Below are positions 54,107 through 62,723 of a stretch of DNA of 64,000 nucleotides, one piece after another. The stretch is from assembly GCA_019414345.1 (NCBI GenBank), contig DXMF01000024.1:7726-71725 (forward strand), in the 5' to 3' direction. A program made the position numbers and the translations under genes. Under the pieces are notes generated by a model. That model was given only the letters and a program-made list of their open reading frames with translations. It was not told where the DNA came from and did no database searches. Position 1 is the stretch's first letter. Each line of letters starts with the position of its first letter. The stretch comes from Collinsella sp. GTDB taxonomy: Bacteria > Actinomycetota > Coriobacteriia > Coriobacteriales > Coriobacteriaceae.

Positions 54107-54706
54107 ATGGCAGAGCCGCTTACCGCCGGAATCACCCGCGACCGCGCGTTCGAACTGCTCAATGAGCACAACAAGGACCCGTTCCATATCACCCATGGCG
54201 AGACGGTCGAGGGCACTATGCGCTACTTTGCGCGCGAGTTCGACCCCGAGAACGAGGAGTTTTGGGGCATCGTCGGTCTGCTGCACGACCTGGATTGGGA
54301 GGAGCATGAGGACGACCCCATTAACCACACCATCTATGCTGCCGAGATTCTTGAGGGCGAAGGTGCGTCTCCCGAGCTCATTCGCGCCATCCAGACGCAC
54401 ACGTCGGACTTCAACACCTCGCTGCCCAAGCCCGAGCTGCAGATGGAAAAGATCCTGTTTGCCTGCGATGAGCTCACCGGCCTGATCGGCGCTGCAGTCA
54501 TCATGCGCCCGAGCAAGAGCGTTATGGACTTTACGACCAAGTCGCTCAAGAAGAAGTTCAAGGACAAGCGCTTTGCCGCCGGCTGCTCGCGCGACGTGAT
54601 TTCGCAGGGCGCCGAGATGTTGGGCTGGGAGCTCCCCGAGCTCTTTGACCGCACCATCGCGGCTATGCAGTCCTTCGCCCCCGACCGCGATACCTTCCAG
54701 GCCTAA
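54107..54706 (+). CDS. HD-domain hydrolase
   Basis: A 199-aa HD-type metal-dependent phosphohydrolase: HITHGETVEGTM, then GLLHDLDWEEHEDDP (the HD pair), INHTIYAAEIL, and QTHTSDFN. These residues form the usual HD metal site. The substrate is unknown; relatives are annotated as predicted nucleotide or signal-molecule hydrolases. ATG at 54107 after AAGGAG. Flanked by twin hairpins. Confidence 0.85.
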   Translation: MAEPLTAGITRDRAFELLNEHNKDPFHITHGETVEGTMRYFAREFDPENEEFWGIVGLLHDLDWEEHEDDPINHTIYAAEILEGEGASPELIRAIQTHTSDFNTSLPKPELQMEKILFACDELTGLIGAAVIMRPSKSVMDFTTKSLKKKFKDKRFAAGCSRDVISQGAEMLGWELPELFDRTIAAMQSFAPDRDTFQA

Positions 54707-54723
54707 CCGCCCACGCCACCTAT

Positions 54724-54760
54724 AACCACCACAAAGGGGACAGGCACCTTTGTGGTGGTT
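54724..54760. terminator. Hairpin terminator/repeat element, copy 2
   Basis: AACCACCACAAAGG / CCTTTGTGGTGGTT (14 bp), loop GGACAGGCA. Serves the HD gene and, on the other strand, can end proA. Differs from copy 1 by one loop base. Confidence 0.9.
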
Positions 54761-54776
54761 TTTGTTTGCGCGGGCG

Positions 54777-56063
54777 TTAGGGGCGGACCTGGCCGGTGCC
54801 GCGGAGCTTGTATTTGTAGGTGGTGAGGGCCTCGGCGGCAAAGGGGCCACGGGCGTGGAGTTTTTGGGTCGAGATGCCGATCTCGGCGCCCAGGCCAAAC
54901 TCGCCGCCGTCGGTGAAGCGCGTGCTGGCGTTGGCGTACACGGCCGAGGCATCGACCGCATCCAGGAAGCACTCGCAAGCATCCGTGTCCTCGGCAACGA
55001 TGGCCTCGGAGTGCATCGTGCCGTAGCGGTTGATGTGTGCGATGGCCTCGTCCTCGTTTGCCACGACCTTCACGCTCATCTCGAGCGCCAGGTACTCGCG
55101 ACCCCAGTCCTCCTCAGTCGCGGCGACGTAGTTGTCGCCCTCGGCAAGCCCAGCGTCGGCGCATGCGGCGCACGTGGCCTCGTCGCCGTGAATGAGCACG
55201 CCGTGGTCGTGCAGCACGGCAACGACCGCCGGCAAAAACGAATCTGCCACGGCACGGTCGACCAGCAGCGACTCGGCGGCATTGCACACGCCTACGCGCT
55301 GGGTCTTGGCATTAACGATAATGTTGAGCGCCTTATCAAAGTCGGCGGATTCATGCACGTAGATGTGGCAGTTGCCAGTGCCCGTCTCGATCACCGGCAC
55401 AAGCGACTCGCGCACGCAGCGCTGGATCAGGCCTGCACCGCCGCGCGGAATGAGCACGTCGACGACACCGCGGAGCTTCATGAGCTCGCCAGTGGCCTCG
55501 CGGTCGGTGGACTCGATCATCGACACGGCCTCACGCGGGAAGCCCTTGGCCTCAAGCGCATCGGCCAGCAGCTCGGCGATCATGGCACACGAGTGATAGG
55601 CCAGCGAGCCGCCGCGCAGAATGCAGGCGTTGCCGGTACGGATGCAGATGCCCGCGGCGTCGGCCGTCACGTTGGGGCGCGCCTCGTAGACCATAGCGAC
55701 CAGGCCCAGCGGCACACTCACACGGGTCAGGTCCACGCCGCTTGCAAGCACGCGGTGGTCGAGCACGCGGCCCACGGGATCAGGCAGCTCGGCGAGCTTT
55801 TCCAGGCCGGCGGCCATGCCCTCGACGCGCTCGGGCGTCAGCAGCAGGCGATCGAGCAGTCCGGCCGAAGTGCCCGCATCGCGCGCGGCGGACATATCGA
55901 GCTCGTTAGCGGCGACGATGGAGTCGACACCGTTGCGCAGTGCTGCGGCCATGGCGCGCACGGCCTCCTGACGCTGCTCATCGCTCGCCGTGGCAAGCGA
56001 GGCCGACGCTGCCTTGGCGGCAACGGCAAGATCGTGGACATACGTGGCTATATCGACCGACAT
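54777..56063 (-). CDS. proA: Gamma-glutamyl phosphate reductase
   Basis: A 428-aa ProA, second enzyme of proline synthesis (gamma-glutamyl phosphate to glutamate semialdehyde). The catalytic Cys lies in RVGVCNAAESLL, and typical motifs include GLVAMVYEARPNVT, IPRGGAGLI and SKGP-like RGPFAAEALTTYKY at the end. Full length. It is separated from proB by a hydrolase gene on the opposite strand, so the usual proBA operon is split. Confidence 0.96.
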   Translation of the reverse strand: MSVDIATYVHDLAVAAKAASASLATASDEQRQEAVRAMAAALRNGVDSIVAANELDMSAARDAGTSAGLLDRLLLTPERVEGMAAGLEKLAELPDPVGRVLDHRVLASGVDLTRVSVPLGLVAMVYEARPNVTADAAGICIRTGNACILRGGSLAYHSCAMIAELLADALEAKGFPREAVSMIESTDREATGELMKLRGVVDVLIPRGGAGLIQRCVRESLVPVIETGTGNCHIYVHESADFDKALNIIVNAKTQRVGVCNAAESLLVDRAVADSFLPAVVAVLHDHGVLIHGDEATCAACADAGLAEGDNYVAATEEDWGREYLALEMSVKVVANEDEAIAHINRYGTMHSEAIVAEDTDACECFLDAVDASAVYANASTRFTDGGEFGLGAEIGISTQKLHARGPFAAEALTTYKYKLRGTGQVRP

Positions 56064-56175
56064 GGGCGGCCCTTTCTCCTAGAAGTTTGCAACCATGGTA
56101 GCCGATTTGCGCATGGCCTCGCCCACGGCGGTAGAATTGGTCAACCCGAAACACCGCAACGAACGGAAGACTCAC

Positions 56176-57594
56176 ATGGCCCTTATCACTTCGTACCACG
56201 TCCCCGGCCTTTACGTCGAGGACCACAGCATCGACGTCCCCCTTGACTGGCGCGGCCTGGAGCCGATGCTCCTGGCCGTCGGCAGTACCATGCGCCGCGG
56301 CGCTATGCCGGCACCCATCGCCGGCGCGCCCGAGAGCATCAAGCTCTTCTACCGCGTGGTTTGCGCGCCCGACCGCATCAACGACGATCTGCCGCTGCTC
56401 CTGTTTTTGCAGGGCGGCCCCGGCGGCGAGAGCCCACGTCCGCTGTCGCCCACAAGCGACGGCTGGATCGAGGAGGCCGTCAAGCACTTCCGCGTGGTCC
56501 TTCCCGACCAGCGCGGCACCGGACGCAGTAGCTGCGTGGACGGACGCACGATCAAGGCACTGGGTGATCGCGCAACGGCCGCCGGCGCCGATACAGCACG
56601 CTCGCAGGCGGACTTCCTCAAGCGCCACCTCGCCAGCTCCATCGTGCGCGATTTTGAGTACCTGCGCCTAGTGGGCTTTGGCGGCAAGCCGTGGGTCACG
56701 CTCGGCCAAAGCTACGGCGGTTTTTTGACGCTGAGCTACCTGTCGCTCTTCCCCGAGGGCGTGGCGGCGAGCTTTACCTGCGGCGGCATCCCCCACGTAC
56801 CGGCGAGCGCAAGCGAGGTCTACGCGCACACCTTCCCGCGCATGGCCGCCAAGACGCAGCAGTATTATGACCGCTATCCCGCTGACGTCGAGCGCGTGGC
56901 AGCCCTGGCCGATGCGCTCGAGGCTCAGAAGCCCGTGCTGCCCGACGGCTCGCCGATGACGGTCGAGCGCCTACAGCTCATGGGCAGCGACTTTGGCATG
57001 AAGCCGAGCTTTGAGCGCATGCATTGGACTATCGATCACGCTTTTGTTACTGGCGACGGTACGCTGAGCTGCGGCTCCTCGGTATCCGACAGCTTTTTGA
57101 TGCGCGCCTTCGAGCGCACCAACACACGCACGAACCCGCTGTACTGGACACTGCAGGAGTTTATCTACGCCGACGGCGACACCATGCCCATTCGCTGGGC
57201 CGCAGCAGAGGAGAAGGCCCATCGTGCCGAGTTCGACACACTCGCGCGCCCGCTCATGTTTACCGGCGAGGCCATGTTCCCGTGGATGTTCGAGCAGATG
57301 CCCGAGCTCAAGCCCTTCAAGCCCGCCATGGACCTGCTGATGGAAGACACCAGCTGGGACAAGATCTACGACCCGCAGCGACTGGCGTGCAACGAGGTGC
57401 CCCTGCAGGCCGCGGTGTATTTCGACGACATGTACGTGGATTCGGGCTTGCAGCTTGATACGCTCAGCCGCGTGGGCAACTCGCATGCCTGGGTGACCAA
57501 CGAGTTCGAGCACGACGGCCTGCACGGCAGCGTGGTATTCAAGCACCTCTTCGACGAGGCCCTCAACCGCGGAGACCTGCGCCGAATCTTCTAG
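56176..57594 (+). CDS. Alpha/beta hydrolase, proline iminopeptidase-like (S33)
   Basis: A 472-aa serine hydrolase. The oxyanion-side motif LLFLQGGPGGESPRP, DQRGTGRSS, and the nucleophile elbow GQSYGGFLTLSYL are those of the prolyl iminopeptidase branch; the C-terminal DGLHGS region probably carries the catalytic His. It is longer than classic Pip (about 310 aa) because of a large cap, as in proline/alanine aminopeptidases of actinobacteria. No signal peptide. ATG at 56176 (GGAAG upstream). Its position between proA and proB fits a link to proline supply. Confidence 0.85.
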   Translation: MALITSYHVPGLYVEDHSIDVPLDWRGLEPMLLAVGSTMRRGAMPAPIAGAPESIKLFYRVVCAPDRINDDLPLLLFLQGGPGGESPRPLSPTSDGWIEEAVKHFRVVLPDQRGTGRSSCVDGRTIKALGDRATAAGADTARSQADFLKRHLASSIVRDFEYLRLVGFGGKPWVTLGQSYGGFLTLSYLSLFPEGVAASFTCGGIPHVPASASEVYAHTFPRMAAKTQQYYDRYPADVERVAALADALEAQKPVLPDGSPMTVERLQLMGSDFGMKPSFERMHWTIDHAFVTGDGTLSCGSSVSDSFLMRAFERTNTRTNPLYWTLQEFIYADGDTMPIRWAAAEEKAHRAEFDTLARPLMFTGEAMFPWMFEQMPELKPFKPAMDLLMEDTSWDKIYDPQRLACNEVPLQAAVYFDDMYVDSGLQLDTLSRVGNSHAWVTNEFEHDGLHGSVVFKHLFDEALNRGDLRRIF

Positions 57595-57603
57595 CAAAGG
57601 AGT

Positions 57604-57648
57604 GTCCCCACCTGCCGGCACAATAGGAACGTCCCCAAGTGCCGGCAC
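57604..57648. repeat. Tandem GTCCCCA-TGCCGGCAC element
   Basis: Two direct copies of GTCCCCAnnTGCCGGCAC (57604-57621 and 57631-57648), each containing the 8-bp palindrome TGCCGGCA, so the two can also pair with each other as a hairpin. Confidence 0.75.
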
Positions 57649-57650
57649 GA

Positions 57651-57691
57651 AAAAGACAGCGCTGCGGGAAACGATCCGCAGCGCTGTCTTT
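57651..57691. terminator. Bidirectional terminator between the hydrolase and proB
   Basis: AAAAGACAGCGCTGCGG (57651-57667) pairs with CCGCAGCGCTGTCTTT (57676-57691), flanked by A- and T-runs; abuts the proB stop at 57694. Confidence 0.92.
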
Positions 57692-57693
57692 CT

Positions 57694-58821
57694 TTATGCA
57701 AATACAATCAAGTTGTCTCGATGGATCGCGGGCTTCTCGGCCAGGTCTGCCAGCAGGCGGTTGCTGGCAATCTGGTCTTGGCGGCGACCGGCAGCAAGTT
57801 CCAGCACGTCCGAATCGGCCTCGGCGATACCGCGGGCGACGACCATACCGCTCGGATCGCACACATCGAGCACATCGCCCTCGGCAAACTGGCCATCGAC
57901 CTCGCGAATACCCACCGCAAGCAAGGAAGAGCCACGGCTAACCAGCGCCTTCGCAGCACCATCATCGACCGTCACCGACCCATGTGCCTTGTCGCCCAGC
58001 GCGATCCACAGCTTGCGGGGTGCGATGTCCAGACGCTCCGCCGGCGGATCGAACAGCGTGCCCACGCTCTCGCCGCGGGCGAGGCGCACGAGCGCATCGG
58101 GCTCCTCGCCCGAGCAAATCACGCTCTGAATGCCCGCCGTCATCAGGATGCGGCTCGCGCGAATCTTGGTGATCATGCCGCCCGTGCCCACCGATGTGGA
58201 AGAATCGCCCGCCGAGGCAATGATCTTGGCATCGATCTTATGCACGACCGGGACAAACTCGGCCGTCGGATCCTCATGCGGATTGGCGGTGTAGAGGCCG
58301 TCGATGTCCGAAAGCGTCACGCACAGATCGGCAGAAACCAGGCAGCTCACGAGCGCCGCCAGCGTGTCGTTGTCGCCAAACTTGATCTCATCGACAGTAA
58401 CGGTATCGTTCTCGTTGACGACCGGCACCACGCCAAGCTCCACCAGGCACAGCAGGGCGTCGCGCGCGTGCAGGTAGGACGTACGGCGCGCCGTGTCGTG
58501 ACGCGTGAGCAGCACGAGCGAGGTGAGCAGGTCGCGCGCATGAAACTCCTCGTCGTAGGCCGACGAGATGATGCACTGGCCGGCCGAAGCGCAGGCCTGC
58601 AGGCTCGGCAGGTCGCCGACCGGCTTACGGTCGAAGCCCAGCACGGGATAGCCACAGGCGATAGCGCCCGAGCTCACCACGACCAGACGCCAGCCGAGCT
58701 TGCGCAGCGCTGCGGCCTGATCGGCAAGCCCGCCGATAAAGGCGCGGTTGACCTTGCCGTCGGCGCCCACCACCGTGGACGAGCCGATCTTTACCACCAT
58801 CGTTTTATAAGAAGTCATCAT
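57694..58821 (-). CDS. proB: Glutamate 5-kinase
   Basis: A 375-aa ProB, first enzyme of proline synthesis. The amino-acid kinase domain has VVKIGSSTVV, VVSSGAIACG, NENDTV and GTGGMITKI; a PUA domain forms the C-terminal ~110 residues. Full length. Start at 58821 (MMTSYKT); the second Met is equally possible and neither has a strong ribosome site. Downstream of pncB on the same strand. Confidence 0.95.
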   Translation of the reverse strand: MMTSYKTMVVKIGSSTVVGADGKVNRAFIGGLADQAAALRKLGWRLVVVSSGAIACGYPVLGFDRKPVGDLPSLQACASAGQCIISSAYDEEFHARDLLTSLVLLTRHDTARRTSYLHARDALLCLVELGVVPVVNENDTVTVDEIKFGDNDTLAALVSCLVSADLCVTLSDIDGLYTANPHEDPTAEFVPVVHKIDAKIIASAGDSSTSVGTGGMITKIRASRILMTAGIQSVICSGEEPDALVRLARGESVGTLFDPPAERLDIAPRKLWIALGDKAHGSVTVDDGAAKALVSRGSSLLAVGIREVDGQFAEGDVLDVCDPSGMVVARGIAEADSDVLELAAGRRQDQIASNRLLADLAEKPAIHRDNLIVFA

Positions 58822-58882
58822 ACGTCAAACCAATCGAGTGTTGAGCAGGCGGGCGAGCTGGAGCAGCCGGGGCACCCGGTGC

Positions 58883-58931
58883 GGGACGGACGAAAATGAT
58901 CCGTTTTCCTCCGTCCCCTTCGGATCATTTT
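58883..58931. repeat. Nested double-hairpin intergenic element
   Basis: Two overlapping stems. A: GGGACGGA-c-GAAAA (58883-58896) with TTTTC-c-TCCGTCCC (58904-58917). B: AAAATGATCCG (58893-58903) with CGGATCATTTT (58921-58931). They exclude each other. The right arm of B contains the pncB stop codon. A degenerate relative is at about 51001-51040. Confidence 0.75.
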
Positions 58932-60430
58932 GCCCAGGGGAAGGCCGAAGCCGCGGCCATGTTCTTGCGCACGAGCTCGTCGCGCACCTGAGCCAGGCCC
59001 TGCTCCATGCCCACCACATAGGTCTGCGGGTACAGGAAGCGCTTGAAAGCTGCGTCCAGATGATCGAGCGCCCAAGCACAGCGCTCGCGCGCGTCCTGGA
59101 TGCTCTCACGCGGAGCCACCGCACTGCCATCGCGCACGATCGGCACCAGCAGCTCGCGATACTCAAGTTCGGACACGTCGGTCACCAGGGCGGCATCATT
59201 CACGGCCACGAGGGTATTGCCGCGCGCGGCGCCCTCCCCCGCCAGATGGTCCTCGTCGTAGATCATGTCGCAGACTGGGCCGCCAAAGCCGTCGTAATAA
59301 CGGCGCACGCGTTGCACACCCGGGATCGTGCGCTTGTAGGGCTGCTCGGAGAGCTTGACCACCGGCGTCCATGGATCTGTCTCGCTCGCACGGCGGGCGG
59401 AAAGCTTGTACACGCCACCCAGCGCCGGCTGGTCATAGCAGGTCGCGAGCTTGGTACCCACGCCAAAACTGTCGATGGGCGCGCCCTGGTCGAGCAGCGA
59501 CTGAATCGTGTACTCATCCAGATCGTTAGAAACCGAGATCCCCACATAGGGCAGGCCCTCGGCATCAAAACGGCCGCGAACATACTTGGAGAGCTTGGCG
59601 AGGTCGCCGGAGTCAATGCGAATGGCCGACAAGCGCTCGCCCACCGCTTCCATCTCCTTGGCAACCGTAATGGCATGTTCACAGCCCTCGCGCACGTCAT
59701 AGGTGTCGATGAGCAGCGTGCAGTTCTTGGGGCTCGATTTGGCAAAGGCACGGAAGGCCTCGAGCTCGGAATCGAAGCTCATCACCCAGCTGTGCGCATG
59801 CGTGCCAAAGACGGGAATACCGTAGCGGCGGCCGGCGAGCACATTGGACGTAGAGGAGCAGCCGGCGACGTAGCTCGCGCGCGCGACGGCCAGGCCGCCA
59901 TCGGGACCCTGGGCTCGGCGCAGGCCAAACTCCGCCACAGGGCGACCGTCGGCGGCGAGCACCACGCGCGCCGTCTTGGTAGCGACAAGCGTCTGGAACC
60001 CGACGATGTTGAGCAGCGCCGTCTCGAGCAGCTGGCACTCCAGCGCGGGGCCGGTGACGCGCACCATGGGCTCGCGCGGAAAGACGAGCTCGCCCTCGGG
60101 CACGGCGTCGATGTTTACATGCGCACGAAAATCGCGCAGGTAGTCGAGGAATCCAGACTTGAACATCGCACCGCCGGCAGGGGCCTGGAGCGAGGCGAGG
60201 TAGTCGATGTCCTCGGGCGTAAAGCGCAGATTCTCGACCAGCTCGGGCAGCTCGGCGGTGCCGCACATGACGGCATAGGCGCTGCCAAAGGGATGGTCGC
60301 GGTAAAACGCGGTAAAACAACCCTGCTCATTGGCCTTGCCGCTCTCCCACAGGCCCTGGGCCATAGTGAGCTCGTACAGATCGGTGAGCATTGCGATGTC
60401 GGTGGGATGAGAGATGTCGGTCAAAGCCAT
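58925..60430 (-). CDS. pncB: Nicotinate phosphoribosyltransferase
   Basis: A 501-aa NAPRTase, making nicotinate mononucleotide for NAD salvage. Motifs include TDLYELTMAQGLWESGKANE, AEFGLRRAQGPDGG, GTHAHSWVMSF, LLIDTYDVREGC and IRIDSGDLAKLS. ATG at 60430 (AAAGGT upstream); the frame to 60487 is not supported. 103 bp upstream of proB, with the nested hairpin between. Confidence 0.95.
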   Translation of the reverse strand: MALTDISHPTDIAMLTDLYELTMAQGLWESGKANEQGCFTAFYRDHPFGSAYAVMCGTAELPELVENLRFTPEDIDYLASLQAPAGGAMFKSGFLDYLRDFRAHVNIDAVPEGELVFPREPMVRVTGPALECQLLETALLNIVGFQTLVATKTARVVLAADGRPVAEFGLRRAQGPDGGLAVARASYVAGCSSTSNVLAGRRYGIPVFGTHAHSWVMSFDSELEAFRAFAKSSPKNCTLLIDTYDVREGCEHAITVAKEMEAVGERLSAIRIDSGDLAKLSKYVRGRFDAEGLPYVGISVSNDLDEYTIQSLLDQGAPIDSFGVGTKLATCYDQPALGGVYKLSARRASETDPWTPVVKLSEQPYKRTIPGVQRVRRYYDGFGGPVCDMIYDEDHLAGEGAARGNTLVAVNDAALVTDVSELEYRELLVPIVRDGSAVAPRESIQDARERCAWALDHLDAAFKRFLYPQTYVVGMEQGLAQVRDELVRKNMAAASAFPWAK

Positions 60431-60514
60431 GGGGCGACCTTTCGGATGTGTGGTGCAGAATTTGAGGGTTGGACGAGAGCAGAGCATGCGGACATGACGC
60501 CCGATGCAAATCGG

Positions 60515-60973
60515 TTAGAGCAGGCCCATGCTGGTCAGGATCGTGTAGCCCATAAAGATGACAAACGCGATGAGGGCAAGGACAATGATGATTTTTTGAG
60601 CCGGCGCCATGCCGGGGATCTCGTTCTCGCCCATAGGTTCCTTGGAGGTAACCATGCGCTGGGCAAAGGTCATCTCGTCACGGCTCGGCTTGGGCTCGAC
60701 GGACTTGAGACGAGCGGCCTTTTTAGGCTGAGGTTTGGGCGCGGCAGGTGCAGGCTTCGCAGCAGCGGGCTTGGGTGCGGGCGCGGGCACCGATGCGGAT
60801 ACGGCGTTCGCGGCGGCCTCCTCGGCCTTCGTACGCTCGGCACGCAGGGCAGCCAGCTCCTCGCGCTCGCGACGGGCCTCTTCCTGGGCCTCGCGACGAG
60901 CCTTCTCGGCGCGGAGCTCCTCCAACTCGGCGCGCTCCTCGGCAGACAGTGGTTGGGACTCAAGCTCGGCCAT
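60515..60973 (-). CDS. Small coiled-coil, tail-anchored membrane protein
   Basis: A 152-aa protein from the ATG at 60973. The N-terminal ~55 residues are a charged coiled coil (EERAELEELRAEKARREAQE), then an Ala/Pro/Lys linker, MTFAQRMVTSKEP, and a single C-terminal membrane helix (KIIIVLALIAFVIFMGYTIL). No family is recognised. Most likely faces the cytoplasm. Confidence 0.75.
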   Translation of the reverse strand: MAELESQPLSAEERAELEELRAEKARREAQEEARREREELAALRAERTKAEEAAANAVSASVPAPAPKPAAAKPAPAAPKPQPKKAARLKSVEPKPSRDEMTFAQRMVTSKEPMGENEIPGMAPAQKIIIVLALIAFVIFMGYTILTSMGLL

Positions 60974-60991
60974 GGTATAGCCCTTTCTTTT

Positions 60992-61024
60992 AAAAAAAGC
61001 CGCCGACACAATGTCAGCGGCTTA
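60992..61024 (-). terminator. tRNA-Ala terminator
   Basis: AAGCCGCTGACA / TGTCGGCGGCTT with a three-base loop and a T-run on the minus strand, directly after tRNA-Ala. Confidence 0.9.
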
Positions 61025-61037
61025 TCAAATCCAAGGG

Positions 61038-61110
61038 TGGAGACGAAGGGAGTCGAACCCTCGGCCTCTGCCATGCGACGGCAGCGCTCTCCCAACTGAG
61101 CTACGTCCCC
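61038..61110 (-). tRNA. tRNA-Ala (CGC)
   Basis: 73 nt; acceptor stem GGGGACG / CGTCTCC with the G3:U70 pair that marks tRNA-Ala. Anticodon stem CTGCC/GGCAG with loop GTCGCAT gives CGC. CCA is not encoded (ACCC follows). Confidence 0.93.
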
Positions 61111-61123
61111 AAGACAAGTCGAT

Positions 61124-61151
61124 ATTTTACCTACGGCTCGCCAACTGTCAA
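61124..61151 (-). promoter_or_regulatory. tRNA-Ala promoter
   Basis: Minus-strand consensus -35 TTGACA (61146-61151), 16-bp spacer, -10 TAAAAT (61124-61129). Confidence 0.8.
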
Positions 61152-61260
61152 CGCCCAATAACCAGTCTTTTTGGGGCGCGGCTATTTTGGCAACTTTTCG
61201 AACAGGCGATGCTCTCGATGATTTTTTATCCCCGTCCCAGAAAATTCATCGACGGACGCA

Positions 61261-62199
61261 TTACTTTGCACTGGTGAGAACACCGGTGGTGTCGAAGGCC
61301 GGGGTGAAGCTCTCGTCTACCGCGCCGCCCTCTTGCCAGAACATCGTCGTAAAGCCCAGGTCGTCGGCATGGTCGAGCACCCGCTCGTACTCCTCGCGCG
61401 TCACGGCGCGCGCCAGATCGCCACCCTGCTCGCGCATGAGGGCATTGGGCGTGTATTGGTTCATGACCGAGATCGGCACGTCGCCCACCGTCTGCCACAC
61501 TAGGTCCAGTACGCGACACGAATCGTCCGCATGCCCCGGAAGCACCAGGTGGCGAACGATGATGCCGCGCTTCATGAGCCCGCCCTCATCCACCAACTCT
61601 CCCCCGCGGCGCTCGATCTCGCGCGCCATCTGGGCCAGACCCGACACGGCCACGCGCGGGTAGTCCTTAATATGGGAAAGCGACTGCGCAAGCCCGGCAT
61701 CGGCATATTTAAAGTCGGTGAGCCACACATCGACCAAGTCGCCCAGCGCCGCCACGGCACTCGCACGCTCGTAACCACTCGTGTTGTAGACGATCGGGAT
61801 GACCAGCCCGCGCATCCGTGCCGCGGCAATCGCGGCAGGCAACAGGTGCGCATAGTGCGTCGCCGTCACCAAATTGATGTTGTTGGCACCCTGGTCCTGC
61901 AGTTCCAGCATAATCTCGACCAGACGCTCAGACGAAATCTCAAGGCCAAAATTGCCGGTCGAGATCTCGTGGTTCTGGCAGTAGATACATTTAAGCGAGC
62001 AACCGCTAAAGAAGATCGTGCCCGAACCGGCCTCGCCCGAGATAGGCGGCTCCTCCCACATATGAAGCGCCGCGCGGGCCACCCTGAGCGTGTCGTTAGC
62101 ACCGCATACGCCGCGCGCGCCCTCATCGCGCGCCGCACCGCAACGGCGCGGACACAAATGGCAGGCGGGCGAAAAAAGTTCGGTCAACGACGTCGGCAT
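61261..62199 (-). CDS. Radical SAM protein, PflA-like activating enzyme
   Basis: A 312-aa radical SAM enzyme. The cluster motif is in FFSGCSLKCIYCQNHEIS (CxxxCxxC), and an N-terminal CHLCPRRCG...GVCG Cys set probably binds another metal. This layout matches the putative pyruvate-formate-lyase activase-like family (not classic PflA). ATG at 62199 lies nine bases from GGAG; an ATG at 62214 is too close to it. No glycyl radical enzyme gene is adjacent, so the target is unknown. Confidence 0.85.
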   Translation of the reverse strand: MPTSLTELFSPACHLCPRRCGAARDEGARGVCGANDTLRVARAALHMWEEPPISGEAGSGTIFFSGCSLKCIYCQNHEISTGNFGLEISSERLVEIMLELQDQGANNINLVTATHYAHLLPAAIAAARMRGLVIPIVYNTSGYERASAVAALGDLVDVWLTDFKYADAGLAQSLSHIKDYPRVAVSGLAQMAREIERRGGELVDEGGLMKRGIIVRHLVLPGHADDSCRVLDLVWQTVGDVPISVMNQYTPNALMREQGGDLARAVTREEYERVLDHADDLGFTTMFWQEGGAVDESFTPAFDTTGVLTSAK

Positions 62200-62349
62200 A
62201 AAAACATGCTCCAAAACAACGATTCAGCAGCTCAAACGTAAAGGGCCAGACCGCGTAGACGGCTCCGTCCCTAAGGCGCCGTAATCGTCCGACACGATTT
62301 TTGTAATGTCAAGACTGGAATCGATAAAGTGCCGCTTTATGATGTAGGT

Positions 62350-62520
62350 ATTCCGCCCCCCGCGGAGCAACTGGGTGAACCGTCGCGTTTATTTAGGGAG
62401 CCCACACAGTCGTACCTAGTACAGGTATCCTTCGTTGTTAAGGACGCTGGAACAGTCGATGAGGGCACCCACCTGTTTTAGGTGGGTTCATTTTCGTAAC
62501 GTGGGGGGTGGTTTTCTTTT
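62350..62520 (+). ncRNA. ssrS: Probable 6S RNA
   Basis: A ~170-nt structured RNA. The ends form a 12-bp closing stem, CCGCCCCCCGCG (62353-62364) with CGTGGGGGGTGG (62500-62511), two pairs being G-U, followed by TTTTCTTTT. Inside is a hairpin ACCCACCT / AGGTGGGT (62467-62474, 62480-62487) in a GGGCACCCACC...GGTGGGTTCA context like the 3' part of many 6S RNAs, and a hairpin TCCTT/AAGGA near the middle. A -10, TATGAT (62338-62343), puts the start at about 62350. 6S RNA binds housekeeping RNA polymerase. The closing stem and terminator are seen; the 6S identity is inference. Confidence 0.6.
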
Positions 62521-62723
62521 GCCGAAAATCACCATACAGTCCATATGGATCCCCGCCGGCATCCCGACAAGCCATCGACAACATTCCAATATCTGGTATG
62601 CGCGTGATAATCGCACGGTGCAAACCTCCGCACCCCCCTCGGTCGAGTATCATGGGACAGCTATGCCATTTCCGCGTAGCAACCTTTGACCTTTTCCTTC
62701 GACGCTTGGCGGTTTTTAGATTC

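Noticed and set aside
58838..61099. 753-codon plus-strand frame over pncB and the tRNA-Ala region
   Set aside because: It runs through pncB antisense, a terminator and a tRNA gene, so it cannot be a normal gene.
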